64,000 nt of DNA, taken from NCBI RefSeq assembly GCF_905475395.1, contig NC_058339.1:8192001-8256000 (forward strand). The letters run 5' to 3'. Source of the stretch: Chrysoperla carnea. Taxonomy: Eukaryota > Arthropoda > Insecta > Neuroptera > Chrysopidae. The position numbers were made by a program, and so were the translations under genes. Positions within the stretch are counted from its first letter, which is position 1, and each line of letters starts with the position of its first letter. Positions 55,076 to 64,000 of this stretch are shown here, piece after piece. Under the pieces are notes generated by a model. It searched no databases. It saw nothing but the letters and a program-made list of their open reading frames with translations, and had not been told where the DNA came from.

Positions 55076-55243
55076 ATGGCTTGGCAATTAAATGATTCCG
55101 AAGACCACAACCATAACGAAGTTCGCCTTATTGTTCAACGGTTGGATACTAAGCAGTTAAGGCTAAAAAGAGTTGTTAAGAGGAATGTCGCTAAAGTACA
55201 GAAAGTACAGTTTGTTTTTAAGTCTCTAAGGTTTTCAAGCTGA
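55076..55243 (+). CDS. Small ORF of 55 codons, unknown
   Basis: It begins MAWQLNDSEDHNHNEVR and continues with a strongly basic amphipathic stretch (RLKRVVKRNVAKVQKVQ). Base composition is less AT-biased than its surroundings, and the start context AAAATGG is favourable. No family recognised. It may be a mobile-element remnant or a genuine micro-ORF; evidence is weak. Confidence 0.2.
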   Translation: MAWQLNDSEDHNHNEVRLIVQRLDTKQLRLKRVVKRNVAKVQKVQFVFKSLRFSS

Positions 55244-55439
55244 AAGGGCTTCTACATTACTTTTCAAGATCTCCTACGTTAACTGAATTATGGATAAGTT
55301 TGCTGTAACATGGCTAGAAGGATATTTTAAAGACTAGGAAACTCTTTATAAAGATGAGAAAGTTAAAAGGCTTTCTACATAGCTACTTATCGAGATCTCC
55401 TACCTTACTTATGGATAAAATAGCATTTTCCGTGCGACA

Positions 55440-55760
55440 GAATGGGGGTTTTGTTAAATGATTAATACAAACTTAAAACTTCGCGAGTGGTTTCTTTTTG
55501 GCGAGTCTATCTAACTTTCTCTATACGACTTTTCTCGAAAGTGTTGTGTTTTCAAATAAACTGAAAAATCACAGCAAAGATTTGTCGGACACGATGACCA
55601 CTTGATAACATTAATAATTATCAGCATTAAAATATTTAGTCCGACAAAAATATTCCATCAATGAGCTTGCCAACCACCTCGAAGATGTCGTATTTAAGTA
55701 CCTTTGTTTTTGACCACATACATTAATGTTATCAAGTGGTCATAGTGCCCGACAAATTCC
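55440..55760. repeat. Repeat with inverted arms
   Basis: GACCACTTGATAACATTAA (about 55594-55612) is complementary to TTAATGTTATCAAGTGGTC (about 55723-55741). The TTTGTCGGACA / TGCCCGACAAAT flanks extend the stem. The left half matches 45120-45340. Confidence 0.6.
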
Positions 55761-55764
55761 ATAC

Positions 55765-56320
55765 CTCGTTTTTTCAGATCGATAGGATTTCTATCCTACA
55801 GTGTAACTAGCGCTTAAAATTTCTTGGTTACATCGATCGCTTCTGTTCCATAAAAGTATATATGAGTTCAGAGTGCATATATTGGCCAATAGTTTACATG
55901 TTTATTATGTCTACTTCTTTTTCGTAGCACGCGGCTTATAAAATATGTACAGGATATGAAAAGGTCACACGGAAAATTTGCTACTATAATATTATTGAAT
56001 AAGGGAATTTTTTTGCAGACTACATTAAATTACAACTATGTATGTATCTATATTTATACAAAATGAAATTATTAAAAAGGTTACGTTATCATAAGTAATG
56101 GAAACATTGAATATTTTATTTTATAGAAGTTCAAGTTCACTACTTTGTATGAACATTACTATCGTACAGTACAGTGTACAGTTGTAGTCAGTTGTACAAT
56201 TTATAATAAACATATAGTACATAATTATAAATACTTGTACACTATGTGTATTAGACGTATTTCAATATGCGTCTATTGGTAAGGAGCATAGCGTTATTAT
56301 CTTTTGCTAATATATATTTA
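55765..56320. other. AT-rich DNA, no gene recognised
   Basis: Nothing recognised. Confidence 0.5.
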
Positions 56321-56323
56321 TAT

Positions 56324-56670
56324 TTATGTCCTATGATCCCGAAGGGGTCGTAGGGCCTCAACAAATGACTTGACTTCTCCCCAGGAATTGCCTTCTTCAG
56401 TAATTTCTTGCTCCAGGGTTCTTCGCCAGGTATGACGAGGTCGACCCACCCTTCTTTTTCCTTGGGGATTCCACTCAAGTGCTTCTTTGGCAATGCTGTT
56501 GTTTCGCCTGAGTGTGTGACCAATCCAACTATATTTGCGTTGCTTGATGGTGTGTGCTACTGGAATTTGGTGACAGGTGTCCAGCAGGTTTTCATTGGAT
56601 ATCGTGTTGGGCCAATAAATGTTGAGGATGTGTCTGAGACAACTGTTGATAAAGACTTGTAGTTGTAGCG
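56324..56670 (-). pseudogene. RTE-like non-LTR retrotransposon C-terminus
   Basis: One uninterrupted minus-strand frame of about 115 codons ends at a stop at 56324-56326. Signature blocks in order: FINSCLRHILNIYWPNTISN, QRKYSWIGHTLRR, ALEWNPQGKRRVGRPRHTWR and GNSWGEVKSFVEALRPLRDH. This C-terminal pattern (CLR-x-IL, W-x-WIGH-x-LR, WNPQGKR-x-x-GRP-x-x-TWRR) is typical of endonuclease-reverse transcriptases of the RTE group. The endonuclease and RT palm are absent. The frame is intact, so the fragment is fairly young. The frames at 56251-56523 and 56408-56662 are out-of-frame shadows. Confidence 0.8.
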
Positions 56671-56679
56671 TGATCGTAA

Positions 56680-56991
56680 TCGATCATTAATGCGTGGAAT
56701 CATCGGAAACGACGAAAACAAGATCAAAATGAATTATATCTTTATAGAGATGATATTAATTTTAAAATGTATGCAGAAAATTTTGAGATTGCTCAAAGGA
56801 ATTTGAATTTTGAAGTATGTAATGTATGTCATCGTCGTTGGTTTGATTTACAAATTAATCAAGATGGGTTTTGTTGTATTTGTCATAAATTTAAAATCAA
56901 AAATGAATTGAATATTTTCACAGCGGATAATAACATGGATCCGGGTTTACAACCTGATGTTTTTAAGAAAATAACGTTTATTGAGGAATAA
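56680..56991 (+). pseudogene. Helitron-type N-terminal (DUF6570-like) fragment
   Basis: The open frame starts before the first methionine (56767) and reads NHRKRRKQDQNELY, then FEVCNVCHRRWFDLQINQDG, CCICHK, and NNMDPGLQPDVFKKITFIEE before a stop. C-x2-C...C-x2-C followed by NNMDPG-x-P-x-x-L-x-x-LTFIEE is the conserved N-terminal region of insect Helitron helicase-like polyproteins as I know them. The usual continuation (LIA...) is cut by the stop, and helicase and Rep domains are absent. It begins about 10 bp from the RTE fragment in opposite orientation. Confidence 0.6.
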
Positions 56992-56999
56992 TTAGATAA

Positions 57000-57535
57000 A
57001 GGATATTTGTCAATAATTGAAGTATAATTTTATTTTAGAAATATCTATTTTATATGATACCATTCGCGAGCCTTTACAAAGTTATACTTTTAGCTAGTAT
57101 GATAGAATATGAATAGAAGTTTGATACACACATTGTATTATATATAACATTCAACTATACAAGCAAGTAAGTATACAACAATTTTGCATCATATTCCATG
57201 ACCTAAATTTCACATTTGATTATTTTTGAGTTTCCTGGTAGATATAAAATATTTTATTATTGTGCATACAAAATATACAACAAATAACCTTGAGTAAGTA
57301 AGTAATAAATGTATAAAGATTGTTTATTTTATAAGCTGTGTGCTTCATAAAATTGAAACTAAATCATAGGATGTATGTACAATAAAATATATACATATAT
57401 ATCATCATTTTCATTGGCGGGTATAATAACGTATTGCCAAATCATAAATACGGCATACGTACATAAACCGTAATGGATTTGACATTTAGGAGCGAGATCA
57501 ATAACTTAGGATTTAGTTAATATAGACAGTTATAT
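57000..57535. other. AT-rich DNA, no gene recognised
   Basis: Nothing recognised. Confidence 0.5.
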
Positions 57536-57537
57536 AG

Positions 57538-57965
57538 TCAGCCCTAGTTGGTTAAGGCATAACCAATTCCGTTAGCGATATGCCTAGGGTAGCCTCTCGA
57601 AATAATCGAGGATCTGAAAAATGAAACTATTAGCGGAAAAGGTGGTAAAACGCATATATGGTATCACAAAGGGCCCTACGGCCTAGGTGTGTCTCGCGTG
57701 GAGAGCCATTATAATCTAATATAATGTCTAGGGTAGCGGGTTCGATTTTAGCCGTCAAAACAAAAATTAATTTAAATAATAGTTGTGATGGACTAGTGTA
57801 TTGCATGGTAGATGCATGAAGGAGGTGCACTCAGCCTCTGAAAATAATTGAGGTGCTGATAAATGAAATTATTAGCGGAAAAGGTGGTAAAACACAAATA
57901 TGGTATCACAATGGGCTCTATAGCCTAAGTGTGTCCTTCGTGGACAGCCTATATAGCCTAATCTA
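57538..57965 (+). mobile_element. Dimeric S1 SINE
   Basis: Two S1 units in tandem. Unit 1 (57538 to about 57718) has the head GCCCTAGTTGGTTAAGGCAT, lacks the central part, and has GAAACTATTAGCGGAAAAGG and GTGTGTCTCGCGTGGAGAGC. Unit 2 (about 57719-57965) has TAGGGTAGCGGGTTCGATTT (B box), GCATGAAGGAGGTGCACTCA, GCGGAAAAGGTGGTAAAACA, GGGCTCTATAGCCTAAGTGT and CCTTCGTGGACAGCC. Both share the S1 body with 8560-8812 and 27698-27959. Confidence 0.75.
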
Positions 57966-58139
57966 TGTAGACACGACAAGGAATAGTACAAATTAAGGAC
58001 GTTCCCCAAAAAATGAGAATATGAAAATATTTGAGACGTTTCAAATTTTGAGGGTGGATTCTCTTAGAACTTAGAAGACAAAACTAAGGAGTAAAAATTC
58101 TCAATAAATACCTTTTTTTTATAGTATGAAATACATACT

Positions 58140-58525
58140 AAACAAGTTGCGCCTCGTTTACACCCTCACGAGTAAACAGCGATTTTTACGAAAAAACTAT
58201 TTCAAGCAAAAGTTATTTATTATTTTATCACTAACATTTTTTACATTTAAACTTTTGTTCTATCTATAACGGTTTACAAGATGGGTCCTACGGACCCAAG
58301 ACTCATTTGACCTATGTTGCTCCTTTACAAACTCGCGGATCTCACTTTTTACGCCCTGAGCACGATATAAATTTCCGCTTTAAAGACAGACAGACAGAAA
58401 CCGGAAATGGATTTATTAGGTGGTTTATGAACATTTATACCAAAATTTTGTTCGTAGCATCAATATTTTTAAGCGTTACAAACTAAACTTAGTATACCTT
58501 GATATGTATTACATATATGCATAGT
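58140..58525 (+). repeat. Family R, partial
   Basis: ACGAGTAAACAGCG, ACGGTTTACAAGATGGGTCC, TTGTTCGTAGCATCAATATT and TTTTTAAGCGTTACAAACTA in R order, ending TATATGCATAGTATAAAAA. Confidence 0.8.
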
Positions 58526-58529
58526 ATAA

Positions 58530-59360
58530 AAACTTTTTCGACCAATAAATTTTACGTATTTAATCAATAACAACTTTTCGATTACCAGAAATGGAAAGTG
58601 AGCTTTTGATTGAGCTTGAAAATCTAGGTCACCCTACGTATAAATGTTACGTGGCAATTGTGACCGGGTAGTACTTACTTTGGCGCTCCTCAAAGACGTA
58701 TGAGACATGTCCTTACGTAGCCGCAGCGACACTAAACAGAATAACTACGTTCGATAATTTTGGATTACATTGAATTCTTATAACATAGAATTCTTATATT
58801 ATTTTCAACGTTACTTCTACGAGTAATTTTTAATCATACCTTATCTTTTGAATCTTGACCTTCTTAAAAAATAAGTCTTTGCCAACTTTTTGCTTGTCGA
58901 CGCCTGAATGCGGAAATGAGGGCCTAATCTGTAAAGTTAGCATATCTATACTTTAGTTTTGAACGCCACTGATAAATTAAATTTTGTATTTCATTTAAAA
59001 AATTGCATTAGACAAATATATGAGATTTGCTGTGTATGAGATTTATATAATGTTGAAATCATAACACATCATTATTGAACTTTGGTTACTGACTTATCAA
59101 TTTGCATGAAGGTTAAATGTTTTCACACGGCGTCTTAGTGACAGTTGTATTATTATTACTGCAGCAATATTATTTAGCAAATTAGTGTTCATAAAATTAA
59201 TGAGATTATTTTATGATAAATGTTACATCATTATATTTTATTACAATTCAACATAAAAATGCATTATGATAGATATATATGTAGACAAAATTAGTGCCTC
59301 ACTTATTATGTGTTACTAGTAAATTCTAAAATAAAAATTTTAACATTGTAACATTGAAAA
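58530..59360. other. AT-rich DNA, no gene recognised
   Basis: Nothing recognised. Confidence 0.5.
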
Positions 59361-59364
59361 CCTC

Positions 59365-59915
59365 AGAAATCATTTCTTGAAGGGTTTTTGAGATTTCTGT
59401 CTACGAAGCTGAGGTCAAAAAGGAACTGAGGATGGTTGCAACCCCATTAAAATTACACCTAGAAGTGTCAATGATAAAAAATTTAGAAAATTCTGAATCA
59501 CGCACACCTAAGAAATTGTTTGGTGATTTTCCAAGTTGCTGATCATGAGGTTGAGGTCAAAAAGCAACTAAATGCGGTTCCTTCCCCATTAAAACTATCC
59601 CTAGAAGTGACTGAGAAAAAATTTTAAATTTAAAATTTCTCCTCGGATATCATCTCTTGGGGATTTATGGGGTCGCTGATCATGAATTCTATGTTTAAAA
59701 AAAAAGCGATTTTAATACACTCTTAATTTATTTTTACAAATTTTGATCTGTGACCCCGCAAACGCTAAAGAGACGATTTGCAAGGCGAAATGTAAAATTA
59801 TCAAAGATTCTTATCAATATTACTTCTAGGGGTAGTTTTAATGTGGTTGCAGCCGTATTCCGTTACTTTTTAGCCTTGAATTCATGATCAGCGACCTCGA
59901 AAATTTCACGCTAAT
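59365..59915. repeat. Satellite-like cluster, direct and inverted units
   Basis: A unit of about 165 bp (GAGGTCAAAAAG, CCCCATTAAAA, C(A/C)CCTAGAAGTG, then CTGATCATGA) occurs twice directly (about 59370-59540 and 59540-59700). It occurs once inverted at about 59740-59915 (CTTCTAGGGGTAGTTTTAAT, TTCATGATCAGCGACC). The whole can fold on itself. Confidence 0.65.
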
Positions 59916-59919
59916 GCGG

Positions 59920-60560
59920 AGATTTACTGAAATTCATCAAATAAAGCATCAATTAATTTTTATTTAATGTAATCAATAATTTTGCAAATAAACAAAAATT
60001 TTCATAAATATATAAATTTTCTTTTGCAAATAAAAAATAAATAATTGATATTGATAATAATAATTAGTTATTATTGAACGCAAAAATAAATAGCCTGCCT
60101 GCATTATAACATTTGAAACATGCATAAAAAATTTTTTAAATATGAAAAATTAAAACATAGTTACATATTTTTGTAATGGTCACATAAAATAATATATTGT
60201 GGATGAAATAAAAACCAATAAAATTACATACTGATGAATTATAATAGTTTTATTATTTCCGAATTTTCTGGCATTGATTTAATGAACTAAAAATAAAATT
60301 AACGTATTTATGTATTTAAAGACCTTGATCTTTAATAATAAATATACCGTTATTATTCAAATGTTTTAGAATAGAATAGAATAGATGTGTTATGTGTTTT
60401 ATACCGGGTATTTAAAAGACGGAAACAAAGTATTAATTGATGGAAAAATATTGGAGCACATTTCTAAAACATGAGTTGATTATATAAAATTTATTTTTGT
60501 AAAAAATAATTATTAATTTTGTATCTGATTTAATTAATAAATTATTTATGGGAACTTAAT
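59920..60560. other. AT-rich DNA, no gene recognised
   Basis: Nothing recognised. Confidence 0.5.
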
Positions 60561-60564
60561 TAAA

Positions 60565-60822
60565 TTAAGGTTGATAATCGGTGGCGACGGATTTGGATTT
60601 TATGTATCCAGGGCTAAAAGTACAACTTCTGTCGTAATTTTTATATAAATGGAAATTATGTTCATTAGTATCTTCATCGTTTAATAAAATATAGTATCTT
60701 GATGACCGAGCTTTACTCGGTATTTTTTGAGTTAAAAAACTACAAATTTTATCACTTATATAAGAATCATTTAAAGGTCTACATACAAATATCAATTTAA
60801 AAGTTCCGGTAATGTACTTCAT
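60565..60822 (-). CDS. Orphan ORF of 85 codons
   Basis: It encodes a small protein of mixed composition with paired Arg/Ser/Tyr (KARSSRYYILLNDEDTNEHN) and three cysteines. No signal peptide, motif or family recognised. The coding-like amino-acid mix is the only support, and it may be chance or one exon. Confidence 0.2.
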   Translation of the reverse strand: MKYITGTFKLIFVCRPLNDSYISDKICSFLTQKIPSKARSSRYYILLNDEDTNEHNFHLYKNYDRSCTFSPGYIKSKSVATDYQP

Positions 60823-60824
60823 TT

Positions 60825-61785
60825 CGTTGCCAATAGATGTCAGGAAAAGTCGTATTATGCAGTCACTGTTACAGTTTTTCCTGAAAACACAGATAAAACG
60901 ATGTTTTCTAAAACTAAAACCTAGCTAGATCGATTTGTCGCTAATACTAATTTTCATTGCTCATTTAAATATATAAGATTTTGTTTCAAAGTAAAATTAT
61001 TTGTTAATACACGTATATATCATATACGTAATACTAGTTGCCTATTTATTAATTTTTTAAATCAACTTTTACATGGATCGTTTCATTCAATTCACAATGT
61101 ACTATTAATTAACAAATGGAAACATTTGAGAAAGTAATTCATGGTTTACGAATCATATTTGACACCTAAAAAACACATTCCACCAGAATTTAGTACAAAA
61201 TGAGCTGTTTATTCCATTTTTTTGAATCTCTTACATCTTTGACTATACTATATGCAATAATTATCTTTCCAATCAAGCAAATTCCGTTGATAGAATTAGC
61301 AAAAGAGTTTAAAATTAAAAATAATTATCCTACACGGTTTTTCCACGGGATAATTAGGAGAAAAATAGTTGTTTTTAAGAGAACATAGTTTGGGAAAAAT
61401 CGGAATGTAGGAAATTGCTTTAAAAAAATCGAAAATAGGCAGCAAAAGGATTTTAATAAAAACAAAAAGTAGACGGCTCTAAAAAATTTTCACCTGTATG
61501 AAACAACTAGAAACGAAAAATTTACAAATTTTGAAATACAAAGTAGACACACACAATAAGGTACACATGTGTAAATGAAAAGATTAATTTTAATATTTAT
61601 ACAAATGATTACTAATATAATAAAAATATCTGTTACATTATTATAAAGTATCACCTTGACAAAGTAACTTTGGAAAAATTGTATAAATGAAATTACATCT
61701 CATCGGACCGTTAAAAAAAATTTTTAAGAATGATACTTTCAAGCGATTATAAAGTAATTTTAATACTACACACGTGATAACCTTG
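60825..61785. other. AT-rich DNA, no gene recognised
   Basis: The frame at 61200-61388 has no motif. Nothing recognised. Confidence 0.5.
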
Positions 61786-61786
61786 A

Positions 61787-61888
<102 letters not shown>

Positions 61889-61978
61889 CCGCCTACTGAG
61901 CAATTTTTAAAAAAAATTTTAAGGTTTATAAATAACTGAGCATCACACATCACATAATTATAATTTGTAATTGATATC

Positions 61979-62302
61979 TTATACAGTTCGATTTACATCT
62001 AGGTATATAAATATCACGAGTATGACGTAGTACATGCGTCAAGCAATGCATCTAAGTAAGAGGTATTATAGGTGTTATATGAAATTGCAAAAGTGACTTG
62101 TATCGTGGCTTATCTGTTGTAGTTCATCTATTAAAGCAAAGAAACTCCCACACTCCAAGCGTCTTACGAACTATCTCAACGCATATCGAAGCTTCAACAC
62201 ATGTATATAATATCTTTCACTAAGATGTATTGCTTAACGCATGTATTCTATCATACGCGTGATATTTATATGCCTAGATGTAAATCGAACATTCTATATA
62301 TT
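61979..62302. mobile_element. Long-TIR MITE (family T), copy 2
   Basis: Same TIRs and centre as 15859-16182: GTTCGATTTACATCTAGGTA, AAATATCACGAGTATGACG, AAGCAATGCATCTAAGTAAG, TTGCAAAAGTGACTTGTATC, then the complement of the TIR ending GTAAATCGAACATTCTATAT. Three bases are missing from the left tip. Confidence 0.85.
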
Positions 62303-62304
62303 AC

Positions 62305-63140
62305 TACTCTAGCAAGTTTTTTTCTGTTGTCTTTTATCAAACTCCATTATTCACCCCTCATTTTCAAGCTTATAGGTTTGACGAAAAATATAATCACGGT
62401 TTAAAAATGTACCTCCTAGGAAAAAACCCGCTAGGTAAATAATTTTAACGAAAAAATATCCTAAATGTAAAAAATAAGATTATTAGGCATACATGCTAAT
62501 TTTTACAGATGTTCTCCTAATACTCTAGACATATAACTACTATTTAACTAGTTTTTTTTCCGACACACTGTTTTCCCTTAAAAAATCTAAAAACATTAAA
62601 ACCATCGTATTCTACGCATTTTTCGTATTCAAAATATTACCTACGTTATTTCGATTTATGACACCAACTGTATACCTTATAAGTGTTTTATGTATAAGTC
62701 TTCCATATCAATATACACATTCTTTTATTGTATATAATGGCCTTCAATTTTTCAAATTTTGCTCGTGCAAAACTGATATGGATTTGATTCTATTTTTAGC
62801 TTCAGTTATAGTAAATAAGGCACATATTTTCTCAAATATAGAATGAATTTTGTATTTATTTAAATAACTACCTGTAGCCTTCCACCTGTTCGCGGTGGGA
62901 CATTATGAGAAGTATCTAGTAAATGTTAGGAAAGCCCCCGATAAAGGAGTTCACAACTTTTAAACGGCTGAACTGATTTCCATGCAACTTAAAGTTCTAT
63001 AACGTACACATCATGCCTTTTATTTGATACCAGACTTGGGTATATTTGGAAATATACTATTGTTTATCCCTACTATCAAACCCCTCCCCCCAAAATACCC
63101 CTTTTGTTAGGGTTACAGTTTTTTTACGTACCTACACGTC
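62305..63140. other. AT-rich DNA, no gene recognised
   Basis: GAAAGCCCCCGATAAAGGAG (about 62931-62950) and AAACCCCTCCCCCCAAAAT at about 63078-63096 may be ends of a decayed element. No gene. Confidence 0.45.
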
Positions 63141-63144
63141 ATGA

Positions 63145-63210
63145 TACTTCACAAACTTGAGGCTAAACTTAGTATACCTTGACATATTTCATATATACAT
63201 GGTATAAAAA
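63145..63210 (+). repeat. Family R, isolated 3' end
   Basis: CAAACTTGAGGCTAAACTTA, GTATACCTTGACATATTTCA, TATATACATGGTATAAAAA. Only the terminal block is present. Confidence 0.7.
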
Positions 63211-63654
63211 CACCCATATCTCATAGATTCCGTTTTTTTTATATGGGGCGGTAATAATACGCCCTTTTCGGTACCACTTTACACTTTATTTCGTCTAAAA
63301 TTTAATACGTTTCAATTTAAAAGAAAAAACTTTTTATCACAAATTATGTAATAAATTTAATAAGGGGTGAAATATAAAATAAGGTTATGTTTATAATATA
63401 TTAAAAACTGTAAGGACGATATATCTACTATACTACTATATAAGGTCAAGGTTTATTATACAATATGAAAATTAGTTATTAGGTCAAGGTTTTATCCACA
63501 AACACAAAATTATTTATGTATATGATATGATACGCCATTCCACTCATTCACAACACCTGCTATGCTTGTTAGGATATGCCTATGGGAATAAATAGGGGTT
63601 CATAACAAATTATATTCTCTCAACATATACATAGGGAGTTTTTACTTCTATATA

Positions 63655-63720
63655 AGTGAAAACAAAAAATTGACTGAATTATTTGTTGAAATACCATGTA
63701 TAGACAATGTTTATTACGCA
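63655..63720 (+). repeat. Family R, isolated 5' end
   Basis: AAGTGAAAACAAAAAATTGA, TTGTTGAAATACCATGTATA. Core absent. Confidence 0.65.
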
Positions 63721-63738
63721 ATCCTTTTTTTACGTCAT

Positions 63739-63785
63739 TTATATAAAGGAAGATAGTCACTCTTAGACAGCCACAGTCATATACA
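63739..63785 (+). promoter_or_regulatory. Candidate core promoter near window end
   Basis: TTATATAAAGG is followed about 30 bp later by CCACAGTCATA. Any gene would lie mostly beyond the window, so this is weak. Confidence 0.2.
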
Positions 63786-64000
63786 CCAGCACGACTGTGG
63801 TGTCACACACACATTACTGATATTCCCATATAATACATACTATATGTAATATATAATAATTTTTTTTGTATGAGTCACTCATACACGACTATTTGTAAAA
63901 GTCGTCTTAAGTGTCTTAAACTTTTACCAATAGTCGTATATAAGCGAGTCATATAAAAAATAATTTTTTACTTTTTAGTACAATCAAATATTGGTCCTTA

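Noticed and set aside
56251-56662. ORFs 56251-56523 (-) and 56408-56662 (+)
   Set aside because: Both overlap the true RTE frame in other phases; the RTE phase carries all recognisable motifs.

Overview
The window is strongly AT-rich, repeat-dense animal DNA that looks like an insect intergenic or gene-poor region. The evidence is a Ty3/gypsy LTR retrotransposon, I/Jockey-like and RTE-like non-LTR remnants, a mariner remnant, tRNA-derived SINEs, many foldback elements, and tails and arrays resembling the insect TTAGG telomere motif. No species can be named from sequence alone. There are no bacterial-type operons, CRISPR arrays or rRNA genes.

Layout. 1-9 kb: AT-rich DNA, a mariner C-terminus, copies of an abundant interspersed repeat (called family R here), a CCCACT array next to a CCTAACCCAR array, and two different non-LTR 3' ends, one split by a SINE. 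9-17 kb: a small foldback, an orphan ORF that may be an exon, a 1.55 kb TIR transposon carrying a nested TTAA-flanked element, a long-TIR MITE, and family M2. 17.5-25.5 kb: a complete LTR retrotransposon with very similar long LTRs, intact gag and intact pol joined by a -1 frameshift site. 25.7-43.4 kb: more non-LTR fragments, a SINE, a 935 bp near-palindrome, full-length R and M2 copies, a 1.17 kb foldback, and two short tandem arrays. 43.7-46.8 kb: the only convincing host genes, a tandem pair of small intronless linker-histone-like (H15) genes on the minus strand. They share upstream sequence and are separated by two MITE/foldback insertions. 46.9-64 kb: mostly featureless AT-rich DNA with a tRNA-Leu-like SINE bounded by an 11 bp duplication, an RTE C-terminus head-to-head with a Helitron-type N-terminal fragment, a dimeric SINE, a direct/inverted satellite cluster and a second long-TIR MITE.

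The retrotransposon works as one unit: LTR promoter and poly(A) signal, PBS, gag, frameshift, protease/RT/RNase H/integrase, PPT, LTR. The two H15 proteins have a winged helix followed by basic and cysteine-bearing tails. This suggests chromatin compaction, perhaps in the male germline, but that role is inferred. Nearly everything else is decayed mobile DNA. Repeat boundaries and all repeat comparisons were made by eye.
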